Below, piece after piece: positions 1-11,866 of a DNA stretch of 64,000 nucleotides (the first letter of the stretch is position 1; each line of letters begins with the position of its first letter). The notes under the pieces were generated by a model. It was not told the origin of the DNA, did no database searches, and worked only from the letters and a program-made list of their open reading frames with translations. The DNA lies in contig CADCXA010000066.1 of the NCBI GenBank assembly GCA_902806565.1, positions 1,674,001 to 1,738,000 of the forward strand. The letters run 5' to 3'. This DNA is from Hypoxylon rubiginosum (Eukaryota > Ascomycota > Sordariomycetes > Xylariales > Hypoxylaceae). The translations under genes and the position numbers were made by a program.

Positions 1-1110
1 ATGGTACACATAGTATTCGCGTAATCTCCGTTGCCCTGCGCAATTCGGAGGATGAAATCCGCTTTGAGACTTCGCGACGTGGTACTTGTCTAGTAGTACT
101 ACATAGTATCTTGCACCTCACCTAGTCCCTTTATTGGGTATCTTGCATTGCATTTCCTGTCTTTACTGATGCAATCCTGAGACTCTTACTATGTAGTTGG
201 AGTTGGATCTAGACGCACCTCAGCTAAGAAAGACTCGATAGATTCTTTATATGTGTACAATACAGATCCCTGAATAGAGGAAAAAGAAGCTTGGAAGCCT
301 TGGGAAGACGAAGGAACTTGTTACTCGAGTCTTTGACTGCAGGATACCGATTACAAGCGAACAAGGTGAACAATGGAAAAGGGACGGCTATTGATGATTG
401 GCTTTTATAAACGCCCCCCGTCGGGTCTAGCACCTGGCACCCTAGGGCGACTAGGAATCCCTTGTAGGTTAGTGCAAGAAATAGGGTGCTACGCTAATTT
501 CGTCCCCTGCTTTGATACCCCATCCAACCAATTAATCTCGCCATTTGCGCAACCACGCACCACGGCTCCCGCTAAGCAGCTACGGTCCACGGAACCCCAG
601 AGCCTGATCTCGGTGCCCCAGTCCCGCTTCTTTGACAATCCATTCAACCCATTTTCCCTCACTCCTTCATTAAACTAACCCTCATAACCCAAAACTTTCC
701 TCTTACACACTCTCTCTTTTCTCTCTCCTCATACACTCATTCTCTTCAAAAACACACAGGGCTTCGTTGGCAGAGTCTATCCTTACGACATTACGAAGAA
801 ATCAGTCTTACCGACCTTGAATATCGAATATTCAACCCAACATTCCTTGCATTACGCGCATCCCATCGCATTGATATACCCGTATATCTACGTTACTACG
901 CATCTATCGTATCACGAGACACGTGCCGAAGACTCGAAAAAGAGACTTGGAAAAGAAGACGGAGACATTAGGAGAAGCAATAGGATTCTGTGGCACATTA
1001 CTTTCGAATATTAGCCTTTTGCGACAGCCGATAACTCACTGTCGCATACATCATCTCATACAAAAACATACCATCGAGCCTCGAGTTCACCCAATCGCGT
1101 ATCATTCAAG
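1..1110. other. Intergenic region and probable promoter/5' leader of the gene at 1111
   Basis: No convincing coding region is visible on either strand; the short open frames lack family resemblance and sensible codon use. A pyrimidine-rich tract (CT repeats) lies at about 698-735, typical of fungal core promoters just upstream of transcription starts, so transcription of the downstream small secreted-protein gene may start here and leave a long 5' leader. This is inference from base composition only. Confidence 0.4.
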
Positions 1111-1467
1111 ATGCAATTATCATCTCTCCTCGCGACGGCGCTTCTGCCTTTGCTGGCAGTTGCTGAGACCTCTACTACCACCTCGACGATGACCATGACC
1201 AAGTACATCACCATCTCCAAGGTCTCAACGTCGAGCGTATACAGCGCAAACTCGACTACGTTCTTCGCAGCCACCGGCACCGGTTCCGCTTCTGCATCGT
1301 CTACCTTTCTTCTTCCCACGACGACAACCGGTGCCGACGGTACGCCTACGACTGTTGCGCCGATTATCAGCCCAACTATCGACAACAACAACAGCGGCGC
1401 ATCACTTAACTCGGCCCATGTCGCATTCGCCGGGCTTGCTGGAATTGTTGTCGCGGCCTTGATGTAA
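1111..1467 (+). CDS. Small Ser/Thr-rich secreted protein, probable GPI-anchored cell-wall protein
   Basis: Single-exon 118-residue protein. Residues 1-18 form a signal peptide (MQLSSLLATALLPLLAVA). Residues 20-95 are very rich in Ser and Thr, as expected for an O-glycosylated stalk. The last ~18 residues are hydrophobic with no charged residue after them, preceded by a small-residue stretch (NNNSGAS) suited to a GPI omega site. This is the layout of fungal GPI-anchored wall or plasma-membrane proteins. No catalytic domain is visible, so a structural or surface role is inferred. The start is the only ATG giving a signal peptide. It stands alone, with more than 1 kb of non-coding DNA on each side. 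Confidence 0.75.
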   Translation: MQLSSLLATALLPLLAVAETSTTTSTMTMTKYITISKVSTSSVYSANSTTFFAATGTGSASASSTFLLPTTTTGADGTPTTVAPIISPTIDNNNSGASLNSAHVAFAGLAGIVVAALM

Positions 1468-3006
1468 GATCGCGCCGCCTTAGCGCATCTTAGCCGCTTG
1501 AGCGGCGAAACCGTTCTGACAAGAACGAGCTTCATTACATTTATCCATACTTCGACATGATTACCGTCTATCATTTACTTCATTTCTTTTGTCAGAAACC
1601 AGCATTTTTCGTCTTCAGCGCTGTCCGGCTTCATCACATGCGACGATACGAAAATATGACAGACAAATCGACAGAAACCAACTACTCAACACGCGCTTCT
1701 TGAAACCCATTCTAAGCTTTTGCATACTTCGCTGGTAGCAGTTGCTCAAGAATGAATTACTTTCCCGACCAACCGCAAGACACATCCTCCCTCGGCCTTT
1801 CTTCTGGTGTTGGGTGTTTGGTGCCCTTTTTATTTTTCTTTCTCAACCCACCGTTAATGTATCAATGAACCGGCAATGTGCGCACTCGACAACTTCATAT
1901 CGTGGCACTGTAACTCTTTTCAGAGTGTTCGATACATAATCAATCACATTGCGCTCTCTTCCCAGAACAAAACAGACTTGCAGATCCCCAAGGGTCTGAA
2001 CTTATTCTTCTTCTCATGTCGCATACATTTCAAACAACCTCGCCACCTTCCGATACCCTCTCTCAGCCTTTGGGGCTGGTCATGGTTCTGCAAGATCTGA
2101 ATTTTATCCTCTTCCGCCGCTGAGACGTTGGGACTGGGAACGAGAGGGCATGTGCGATATGGAGAGCACGTTGCTTGGCTGGACTTACCTTTTTTCGCTT
2201 CGAATATAACCCCCTTTTTTCTTTGCATCTATCGCGGAGTTCGGTGATGAGCGACGAGATAGAAGCTAACGAAGGCATCTTATACCATTTGCCCATTCTG
2301 CCTACTTTTCAGTGGCCTTCGTTGTTGTGTTGAGATACCCCATTATCGAATTCTTCGTCGAGCGAGGACGGTCCGAGGTTGAATTGCGGGAGAGAAAAAA
2401 AACCAACTACCCATGTCTAAACATATCTGTCGTGTACTCACCTCGTGTGAGAATTGTCTACTGGTTTCTGATCGAATTCCTTTTTTACAAATCCTTTGAG
2501 CTTTTGCATTCGAGTCGCTTCTAGGCTCTCCGCCTGGAAAGGGGAAGTGGGATATGAGGTGGCTTGATGTACTCCAATGTGTGAAAGAGAAGAGAAAAGT
2601 TAGCTCAATTGAGTCTTTCAAGTTACGTATACCGTTGCTTCCTATCATCTTTATCATCTTATATCTTATGTGACATGGATCAGAGTCTTAACGTGCCGTC
2701 GTCTAAATTACATGCCTATATCTCGAAATCATGGCCCTCGATTGACAAACTTGTTTATACCACGCCGTTGTTTGCCAAAGTAACCTAGCTCAGTGCCAAG
2801 TGGCTGAGTATACAAGCCGGACGCAGAGTCTAGCATTGCCGTATCCACCAGTCGGTGAAGTATAACTCGTTACCAGCGCAAACACGGTCTTATGCAGGAT
2901 ATCCATGACTTGCTCGTTTATAGGCTAGGTCTCGTCATTCGTTCGTTGTCAATTACTTGCTTTACTTACCTAAGACAGGTATAGAAAATAAATCAGACAA
3001 CCTAAC

Positions 3007-3216
3007 TCACCAAGGCGGAGCCCCGACCTCCAGCGTCCCGTCCACCGGCAGTCGCGTGTCGACGAGCACGAAGCCGGCAAATGGGCCCCGCCATGCCGCA
3101 GCACCGCCGCCAGCAGGGGGCCCGGGGCTGACTAGGCGCGCCGGCGTGGCGGTGCCGGGTACGTACGAGTTGGGGTGGCCAGTGAGGAGCTGCTCGAGCT
3201 TTTCGCCGGCGGCCAT
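3007..3216 (-). other. GC-rich exon-like fragment, possible gene remnant
   Basis: A 70-codon open frame in a sharply GC-rich patch inside AT-rich DNA. The predicted peptide begins MAAGEKLEQLLTGHPNSYVP, and the frame stays open for about 12 codons upstream (ELISEYLHS). The frame ends against a good splice donor (GTGAGT, on the minus strand), so it could be one exon of a larger gene. No convincing downstream exon was found in the AT-rich DNA that follows, and no family is recognised. It may be a relic exon or a small unannotated gene. Confidence 0.3.
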
Positions 3217-3459
3217 GCTGTGTAGGTACTCTGATATGAGTTCAACACTCGAAGAAAATTGGGAATATTTGACTGGAGAAAAGGGGGGTGTTGGAAGTTC
3301 TTACATGGCGACGCCATCCGTACAGGAAGAGGGTGCTCGCCGGGAGGAACGGGGGACGCCGGGACGACGTGATGTGAGCTATCCTTGCTTTCATAAATAC
3401 GAAGCCGATCGATCTGCTTAGAAGCCACATTCCTTTTAAGGCGCCGTAATTATCAGAAA

Positions 3460-3485
3460 GAAGAAGAAGAAGAAGAAGAAGAAGA
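3460..3485. repeat. AAG/GAA trinucleotide microsatellite
   Basis: About eight tandem AAG units followed by a purine-rich run to about 3520. It is in non-coding DNA and is likely to be length-polymorphic. Confidence 0.9.
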
Positions 3486-4223
3486 GGGAGAAAAAGGAGA
3501 AAAGGGAGAGGAAAAAAAAGGTGCATGCAACTATTACGGCAATGCCATTATGACGCGAACCCCTATTTCGGAAAATTTCTACCCAAGTAAGGCTTATAGT
3601 ATATTTTAATCTGCGTTAGCTTCAGGGATGTTGCCTTTTATTTTCTTCTGTTTTTCTAAGGATAATCGAAAAGAGAAAGGAAACGTCATATTGGCTGATT
3701 TCAATTCTCTTCAAGCCTGTATTCATTTCCTTGCCTACGGATCTGTATACGGTCGCCTAATACAATGAGAAATACGAATTTCAAAATAATCAGTGGCTAC
3801 ACATCATATATTCCTCTCCAACTTGACGAGACTTCTAGCAAGCTATTAAGATTTAACAGTGAAAATGGAATCTATTAGTTGAGAAGGAATGTATTATTAA
3901 GGAATGACATACCCCTTAAGAGTAATTAGTTAACAGCTTAATCCCTGGGTAGTTTACGACTAATAAGTTAACTAAGACATATGACACTCGGATTACTACC
4001 AGTATTCAGGAGGGACCTTAGGTGCTTCCTGGGATATTGCGTTCTATCGCTGTAGTTGCATCTTCGCTTGCCCGACTGCTGGTATAGGGGATATTAGGCT
4101 TTATATATCTCGTATATATGACAGAGAGGTAAACAGGTAGGTAGTCCTTGCTAAAAAGCCTTAAGAACATAGAGAGAATGCAGCATATGCATTTCTAAAG
4201 CAGACTTATCAACATCACCAACA

Positions 4224-6314
4224 CTACCGCCGCTGCCCCGCCAAAGCAAGCCACTCCAGAATTGTCCGCGCCGCCAGACGCGGCAGCCCCTCATACCTCT
4301 CCCCATCATACGTCCCCTCGATATCGCGAGCGAGCCTTTTCGCCCTCGCGACCGCGACCCTCTTCGCGCCCGCCCAGTGCTCCCTCCGAACGAACACCTC
4401 CGCCTCCTCCGCCAGCTCCTTCCGCCTCTTCAGCGCCGCCGGGTCGTCCGCCGCCTCCGCGGCGCAGAGCGCGCAGTCGCACTCGAAGCCCCACGTCGTC
4501 GCTAGCGCTCGTCGTCGGGCCTCGTAGTCGCCGCTCGATCCGTCGTGGTACGCGTGCAGGATCTCGGCGCCGGCGGCGATCGGTTGCGTGGCGCGGAGGA
4601 CTAGTAGGTCGCCGGCGTACTCCTTCTCGGCGTTGGGCACGCACGAGTGGTTTGCGTAGGCGGCGCGGACCCAGAGGCCCGCGCTCGCGCTGCTGCTGCT
4701 GCCTACGCCGTTTTCGTCGCCGCCCGGGCCGAAGGCGTTGCGGGACACGATGTCGTGGACGCGGAAGACGTCGACGACGACCGGACCCTCTTCTTCCGCC
4801 GCCGCCGTCGTTGTCGTCAGTACGTCGTCGTTCCCGCCCCCCTGGTAGTCACCATACAAATCCATAACCGTTCTCACCTGCGACGGGTTGCCGAGCAGCT
4901 TCTGCACGACCGACCTGGTCAGCCCGACGGGCGACGCCCGGATCCCGCCGTCCCGCACGTCGTACGTCATCGCCGTCAGCGCCTCCATCTCGTGCCCCCA
5001 CACCACGCAGAAGGCCTTCTCGCACAGGACGACCTGCCCCGCGGCCACGTCGCGGGTCGCGAACAGCCCGCGCCCGCGCCCGCGCCCGCGCCCCGGGAGG
5101 CGGCTCTCCCGGACCTCGGTGCCGCCGACGAAGCTGGCGGCGTCGGCGCGCGGGCGGGACCGCGACAGGCCCGCCCGGATCTTCTGGAAGTTGAAAGCGC
5201 CGTTCTCCTGCTCGCGGAGCCGCGTCTCGATCTTCCGCAGGTACGCGCCCGCGGCCTCGTTGCTGGGGGTCAGCTTCCGCTGCTCCTCGAAGAAGGCCTT
5301 CGCCTCCTGGTACGCGCCGAGGTTGTACGCCGCGCAGCCGGCGCGGAAATAGGCCTTGCTGTCGAGCTCTCTGGATCGCTGGTCTTGCCTTCCGGTGAGG
5401 GACGTTTTCGCGTCGGCTTTGGCTTCGTCGAGCTGGTTTAGGAGGAGGTTGACGTGGGCTCGGTTTCGAGAAAGGTCGCGGGCTAAGTCGGGATTGGACT
5501 TGGAGACAATGTTTTGTCGAGCGACCTTGAGGCCTTCGGTATACTTTGCGTGAGCCAGGGGTAGATTCTGCTTTTCGAGCGCGGCATTACCGTGATCTTT
5601 GCAAGCCCTTGCGAATTTCTCTGCTGCTGCTGTTACGCCATCGACGTCATCTTTCGCTTCATTCAGCGAAGCCAGGATATCGTTTGCCGTCTCATCTTGA
5701 CAGACAACCAAATCTGAAGGGTGGTCGATCCGAAGAGTAGCTTCGCCCTGGTCGGTGAGTGTGAAGTAAGGCTCCTTTATCACAAACACGGATGCCGATT
5801 CTAGTATATCTTGGCCATGCCTTGTCTTATGCAGACACACCTCTAAACGCGCTATCTCGCCTCCCTCTTCTTCATCGAAAACCATAGTCCATGACCTAGC
5901 CACGAGCGTGACCACGGGGCTTGCGCGCTTGACAGCGAGGCGACGGCCGCGATGATGAGTATCCATCCGAAGATTGGAAAGTTTCATCGGCTGCAAATCT
6001 CGGAGGGGAAGCATGCAGGGCGGATATGGCTGCCCCACAGCAATAACCGGCAATGTACCTCGTTGAGTCTTTGTCTGAGCTGAGTCGGGGTCTGCTGCCC
6101 CCATGTCCGCCATGAGAGAAGCACCAGTCGCTTGCCTGATAGCATCTTTGGAGTCTCTCGTTTCCCGTGCATGACCTGCAAGCTCGGAACATCTCTGTAA
6201 TCTGATTTTGACGGTATTCCGGATGCGCTCTGCTTCGTGTTCCGTCATAAACACCGTATTTTCATCGTGTCGAGGTGTCATTGCGATATATAAGCATCGT
6301 GAGTGCCACGGCAC
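4224..6314 (-). CDS. TPR-SET domain protein (SMYD-like lysine methyltransferase family)
   Basis: Intronless 696-residue protein. After an N-terminal ~200-residue region of unknown fold come TPR-like helices at about 235-365 (KDHGNAALEKQNLPLAHAKY and KAYFRAGCAAYNLGAYQEAK). A split SET domain follows at about 410-640: it opens with GRGLFATRDV and carries NHSCVPNAE, the SET cofactor/pseudoknot motif, and a C-D-C-A-L-C cluster after the SET. This is the layout of fungal TPR-SET proteins without a MYND finger, which are presumed protein-lysine methyltransferases; the substrate is unknown. An alternative start is Met12 (6281). The 3' half is extremely GC-rich, unlike its flanks. Confidence 0.8.
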   Translation of the reverse strand: MPWHSRCLYIAMTPRHDENTVFMTEHEAERIRNTVKIRLQRCSELAGHARETRDSKDAIRQATGASLMADMGAADPDSAQTKTQRGTLPVIAVGQPYPPCMLPLRDLQPMKLSNLRMDTHHRGRRLAVKRASPVVTLVARSWTMVFDEEEGGEIARLEVCLHKTRHGQDILESASVFVIKEPYFTLTDQGEATLRIDHPSDLVVCQDETANDILASLNEAKDDVDGVTAAAEKFARACKDHGNAALEKQNLPLAHAKYTEGLKVARQNIVSKSNPDLARDLSRNRAHVNLLLNQLDEAKADAKTSLTGRQDQRSRELDSKAYFRAGCAAYNLGAYQEAKAFFEEQRKLTPSNEAAGAYLRKIETRLREQENGAFNFQKIRAGLSRSRPRADAASFVGGTEVRESRLPGRGRGRGRGLFATRDVAAGQVVLCEKAFCVVWGHEMEALTAMTYDVRDGGIRASPVGLTRSVVQKLLGNPSQVRTVMDLYGDYQGGGNDDVLTTTTAAAEEEGPVVVDVFRVHDIVSRNAFGPGGDENGVGSSSSASAGLWVRAAYANHSCVPNAEKEYAGDLLVLRATQPIAAGAEILHAYHDGSSGDYEARRRALATTWGFECDCALCAAEAADDPAALKRRKELAEEAEVFVRREHWAGAKRVAVARAKRLARDIEGTYDGERYEGLPRLAARTILEWLALAGQRR

Positions 6315-7275
6315 CCATGCGTGATTTTTGTGAATTACCGAAGCGATGGTATAAATATGTTTTGCTGGTACTTAGTATGAACTGAGCAGCTGTGTGTTGT
6401 GCTTGTTCAAATAGGAGGTGGGTGACCCAGCGTCACCACCGACATATAAATATTGTGACCTCCATTCCTCGGAAAGTGTGTGCATGCTTATCTCCTATCA
6501 AGCAGATCGCTGCCGTTGCGCGGAAGCAACTGGAGCTCTGATTCGATGACACCCTTCGCCGCTATTCCTAAGCCTTCTGCTGAGCCGCTTCGGAGAAAGA
6601 GTCACCGGCAATATCGACGGTTACATCCCCATCCGATGCCTCTGACATCAGCATGTTAGAGGCTTGGCGTAGAATCCTTCAGCATGCAACAAGCCACTCT
6701 CCAATTCAGCTTTAGTTGGGATTTGGCTGGAATACAAGTGAGTTGGCGCCAGGGAGATAAGCAACTAAAATATCGGTGAATATGCCCTAGTTTAGTTATA
6801 GAAGCCATGCAGATAAGTCCTAACGATTAATAGCACCTTATGAGTAGCTACACCTAGCGAAACAAGATACTATCACCTAAATTAGTTAGCAATAGCATAC
6901 CTAGGGATTAAGGAGGTGGAACTAGACCTTGTTCATAACCCTCCCTGGAACTTCCCATAGTCATTCATCAACCACAAACATCACATTACCAAACCAATAA
7001 ACTAATAAGAAAAAAAAAAAAAAGGGTGCAAAAAGGTAAGGCGCTTCAACTATGGAAGTGTCTAATGGCTATGCATCATTCCGATCGTAGTCTCATAACT
7101 CTCCCTCCCTTGGTTCGGGTTCTTTTTTTTTTCCGTCCTCGCGAAATGCAACACGCAAAATGCCAAGCAAACCTGCCCCCTAAAACTCGCCCTTATTTGT
7201 CTCTCCTCACCTCCAGCTAGACGAGCGCACACATATGCTAGGTAGACATATACATACATAGGCACCCAGCCCATC
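6315..7275. other. Intergenic region between the TPR-SET gene and SKI2
   Basis: It holds the promoter of the TPR-SET gene (right of 6315) and the 3' flank of SKI2. A 14-base A run lies at about 7010-7023. No supportable coding region or RNA gene was seen. Confidence 0.5.
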
Positions 7276-10200
7276 TCACATATACAAGCTGGCGACCGCC
7301 GTGATGTCCCTCTTGATGAGCTCCTGCGCGGCCTGCATCTTCTGGTAGAGCTCCGGGTCGCCGATGATCCGGGCCGCGTTCTTGACCTCCCTGCACGTCT
7401 CGTCGAGGCGCGTGATGGTGCGGACGATGGTGCCCTCGAGCACGTCCGTCAGGTCCGTGATGTTCTTGAAGCTCATGCCGCGCGCCCACTCGTACACCAC
7501 CTCGGTGAGCCCGAACCGCGGCCGCGACGCGAAGTCGCTGCCGTCCTCGGCCCCCTGGATCACCTGGTGCTCCGTCTGCACCCCGTTCACCTTCTCGCTG
7601 ATCGCTATGACCGTCCGCATCCCCCGCTCCAGGCTCCCCGTCAGGTTCGGCACCGTCTCCGTCTTCTCCTGGAACACGAACGCCGACAGCAGCGCCGCGA
7701 TCTCCGCCGGCTCGTAGTCCGCCAGCACGTTGTCCAGGATCAGCTCCGTCAGCACGAGCTCGTCTGCCGAGTGGATCTCGCACGCCACCTTGCCCTTGAG
7801 CTGGATCCGGGTGTCCGTGTCGATGAAGGAGAGGTCCTTGAGGACCTGGATGCGCTGCTCGTAGTCGGGCAGCAACTGGAGGTTCTGATCCGCAAGAGCG
7901 GAGCGAAGCGACGAGATGTGTTCCTTGATAAGCCATTGGTCATGGCACATGGCAAACTATGTCTTAAATTAGCACCTGTTGTATAGATGTGACAGGTCGG
8001 AACTAGCAGAACACTTACATGCTTTATAAAGTGGCGACAATACGTAGAGGCGGTAGTTTTGATCATCACCTCTTCTTGTCGTCGCTTTTCGATGATCTCT
8101 TGAATGGGCAAGCTTCTGATTTTGGCAAGGCTGACCTCGTTCCAGACCTCGGACTCCCAGCTTTTGCATAGAGCCCACATTTGGGTTTTGGCTCTTGCGC
8201 GCGCATCTCCATGCTCGAAGTAGTCGGGAATGATTCCCGTAGTCACCTTTCCTGTGAGGCACTCGATGTCGCTAAGCGGCACGTGAACAGGCGTACCAAT
8301 GATATTTCTCTTCTGCCGGGGGAGGGGAGAGAGCATGCGTTTGAATATATCAATGAAGGGTAGAATGTCGGTGGAATCACGCATCTCGCGCTCTGTCTTG
8401 ATTTCGAACACATGTACGGTTGGTTGGCCACCCGACGTCTTCGTGCTGACACCGTTCGACAAGAGGATCCCTGGAGTTCGCACACCATCCTTGTTCCACA
8501 CGACGAGTCGCGACTGTGCAAAAAGTTTCTTCCCAATTGGTATGGTCAGAAGGGCCTTGTAGAGGTCCTGCGTCAGCTGCTTGTAGTTCATTGCCGATTG
8601 GTGACACTGCTCCAGGGATTCGTCGCAGAGGTTGCAAGACTCTCGCTTCACCTTAGCTAAGTCGGCTTCTGATACTCTGACTGCCTTCTCGTGTTCCGGG
8701 AGTAGCTGCTGGGTGGCGTGTTCGGAGAAGCTGCGCTTAATCATCTCTTCGATCTTCAACGCCTCCACTCTCAGCAGATTGAGGATCATGTTGTACGTCA
8801 ACCTGAACTGGGACCGTAGCTTACTAGGCGGGTCCAGTATCATCTTCTGAAGGTCGGCTACAGGCGGTGCCTCATCTCCACCGCCAGGAGGCACGATGAT
8901 GACAGACCCAACAGGATCAAGTCCACGACGGCCGGCTCGGCCAGCCATTTGGGTGTACTCGCCAGGAAGAAGGTTTCGGAACGAATGGCCATCATGCTTT
9001 CGGTAACCGGAAAACACAACGGTTCTAGTCGGTAGGTTCAGACCCATAGCAAAGGTCTCGGTTGCGAAGAGAATCTTTACCAAGGTCTGAGCAAAGAGAA
9101 TCTCCACCATTTCCTTGACAATTGGCAGCAGGCCACCATGATGCACAGCAATACCTCGGCTTAAGAGTGCTCGTAGACGAATAATCTGCGGTAGAACTCG
9201 ATCCTCGGGCCGCAGACGTGCGATAGACTTCTGGATGATCATATGGATATGACTCTTTTCCTGAGCGGTACAGAAATCTTGGTTGCTCAATGCGTCTGCG
9301 TTCTCCTCGCACCTCTTCTTGGAAAAGACAAAGATGCAAGCAGGTAGCAGAGTAGATTTCTTCAAGAACTGCACAAGATGTACCCATAAGTTCTTATCCT
9401 GGTTGGCTGACGTAAAGCCACCCGGTCGTCCGGCACGGCCCATGTGTCCAGGGGCATGGCTGGCTCTCGGAGGTCCTCCTCTACCTCGTTGTTGACCGCC
9501 GCCTCGTTGACCACCGCGCTGACCACCACGCTGGGGACCTTGACCTCCTCGTGGGTTGCCTCGCTGGTTACCGCCACCTCGAGTCGCCGGCGCCGGAAGA
9601 GCTCTACTTCCACGTATCGCTTGGTCCGCTTCTTTCCATCCCTTCTCAATAAACTTCTTGTCCGAGTCGACGATCTTGTGGATGTTCTTACCAGCCCAAA
9701 GGAAGTGTTCCAAGGGCACGGGTCGCTTGGGTGTTGAGATGACGTATATATCCTTCTTCTTGGTCCTACCAACCCAGGATGCAAATTCGTACGTGTTGGG
9801 AACGGTGGCAGAGAGTAGAATAAGCGAAACATGTTCTGGCAGCATGATGATGACTTCCTCCCAGACTACACCACGCTCGAAATCGTTGACATAGTGAACT
9901 TCGTCGAAGATGACGAACTCTACGTCTCGAATGAGATCGGCACCTCTATACAACATGCTCCTCAGAATCTCGGTGGTCATAATCAAACAGCTGGCTTCAG
10001 GGTTGATTTGAACGTCACCTGTCAAGATGCCGACTTCGTCAAAGGTCTCTCGGAAATCTCGGAATTTCTGGTTGCTTAACGCTTTGATCGGTGACGTGTA
10101 GATAGCCTTGGTCATATGTCTCGCAGCTAATGCGATAGCATACTCAGCCACGACTGTTTTGCCAGCCGAAGTGTGAGCGGCGACGAAGACGGAGTCTCCG

Positions 10201-11168
10201 TTCTCGAGATGATAAATTGCCTCTTTCTGGAAAGTATCCAGCTCAAATGGCCATTCTCTCGCCATATCAGGAACGAGTTCTCGGAAGTTAGTGATGTCTC
10301 GGTTGATATCCACCATGTGAGCCCATTCTCGACCAACTTTTCTCGCTCGGGATGCTCCAAGGTTATTGTGAGGTTCCAAAGCAGGAAATTCGACCGGCAA
10401 TAGGGTGTCAATGTCTTCGGATTCCTCGTCGTCTGGTTTCTCCTCGTCGGCACTATTGGAATCTAGGTGACCGTTGACCTCCTCAGGCTCGGGCCCCTGC
10501 TCGGGTTCCTGGTCCAGTTCTGCCTCGATAGCCTTTGCTTCTTTCTCGTCGACCTTGGATTTCTTCTTGCTGAAGTCGATACCTCGTTCCATACCAGGGG
10601 CTATTTCCAGGAGTCCACCTTCGGCACCAAGCTTGATAACACGCTCCAACTTGTTTTTAGTGCCGGTAGCACTGGGGCGCATCATCTGGTCTTCCATAGC
10701 AGCCGTAGCCTCGACACCATCTAGGCCACCAGGCGCAAAGGGGAAGAAGCCAGCCGCACCGCGTACGAAGTCGGCTCGACTACCCGGTTTGCGCGTCAAG
10801 GAGGTTGAGTTCTTGGCCGTAGCGCTGTTTGCTGGGACGGTGACATTCTTGTATCCCGTTACTCTGCCCTCGAGACCCTGTCGTTGGAAACGTGTGACGG
10901 TACGAGTCTGCGTCGGCGCAATGCGAAAGAGTTCGGTGAGGTCGGTGGTACAGTCCCATCGCTGCTGTAGGCGGTTGAGCCATTCGGTGGAGAACTTGTT
11001 GGAAGGGGTCAAGAACTTCTGTTCGAGTTCTGCTTTCAGTGCAGCGGGATCCTGCTTCATTCGCTTGCGAGGTCCTTGTTGGAAGAGGATGTCGTCGATG
11101 GTGGTATCGTCTTCGGTATTGCTGATGTGAAGCTTCTGGATAGCTTCTACTAGATCTGGAGACGCCAT
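7276..11168 (-). CDS. SKI2: Ski2-type DExH RNA helicase of the SKI complex
   Basis: Two exons, 11168-8019 and 7956-7276, joined across a 62-nt intron (GTAAGT...GCTAAT...TAG) with the frame kept (HFIKH/FAMCHDQW), give 1276 residues, close to the yeast Ski2 length. Visible features in order: an N-terminal Ski2 segment with PFAPGGL; helicase motif I (AHTSAGKTVVAEYA); the DEVH box (FDEVHYVND); motif III (LLSATVPN); an RGG-rich insertion; motif VI (QMAGRAGRRGLDPVGS); and a C-terminal DSHCT helical region. Ski2 feeds mRNA 3' ends to the cytoplasmic exosome with Ski3 and Ski8 for 3'-5' decay. Housekeeping gene; its 3' end faces non-coding DNA. The Met at 11168 is the only plausible start. Confidence 0.95.
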
Positions 11169-11866
11169 CTTGGTTGAAACTCCGAATTAGAGGCCAAGGA
11201 GCGCTTCAGACATCGATCACAGAGCTTCAGGACGTGACCATTAAGTGACGTTTGCTGTGTGACTTAACTGTACCTAAGTGCTAAAGTGGGATGCCGTTAA
11301 ATGGATTGTGGATAGCGGGCAATGTGCTGTATGTACCCCTTATCGATAAGTACTTATACCTCTGTACCAGGACAATGAATCTTTTGCAAAGTTACCTACC
11401 TCTTTTGAAGTTCTACCTAATGTTATTAATGGGGAAACGCCGGTGTTAAATACGAAAATTATTGCCCTTATAAGACGATTGCTGAATAAAACTTAGGCTT
11501 TTAGTGAAGCGTTCTTTTCTCAAGTCTTTGTTACAATGCAATTGTTTACTCTACCTAGGGGCTTTGTGATATTGGATGGTTACACTTAAAATAGTACAAG
11601 TTCTCACACTTCTGTAGCATATACGGTATATTATGTATGGGCGATAGAATATTAAACCTACCTAGGTAGATTTAGCAGACATGAATCATATTCATAACAG
11701 CGGTTTCTGCTTGGCGAAACTCTTGTGTTGAGAGTAGGTAACTAGAACTAATCTTCCTCTCTAGACACTAAGAGGTTATTAACGACAACGCCACCATACA
11801 AGATGAACCGACCTTAACGCCATCGCATATGCTATTGCATAATGTTTCATTACCAAGCTAGCCTCT
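11169..11866. other. Intergenic region (SKI2 promoter and CSM3 3' flank)
   Basis: About 700 bp, AT-rich towards 11400-11760. It contains a CCTACCTAGGTAGA copy of the recurring intergenic motif at 11657-11670. No coding sequence seen. Confidence 0.5.

Larger units (their letters stand above)
1468..4223. other. Long intergenic region, AT-rich with one GC-rich island
   Basis: About 2.7 kb without a supportable complete gene. It contains a GC-rich island at 3007-3216 and a trinucleotide microsatellite near 3460-3485 (both listed separately). The 3540-4200 part is strongly AT-rich and full of stops in all frames. Nothing else is recognised. Confidence 0.5.

Noticed and set aside
4262..5441. Long plus-strand open frames opposite the TPR-SET gene
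   Set aside because: They are Arg/Pro/Ala-rich shadows produced by the very high GC content of the minus-strand SET gene; no family resemblance.
7567..7986. Plus-strand frame opposite the SKI2 C-terminus
   Set aside because: Antisense shadow of a conserved helicase exon; composition (RH/RL-rich) reflects reverse-complement codons.
7749..8018. Extension of the SKI2 first exon past the intron to 7749
   Set aside because: Reading through the GTAAGT donor loses the conserved C-terminal domain, which continues in frame only after splicing to 7956.
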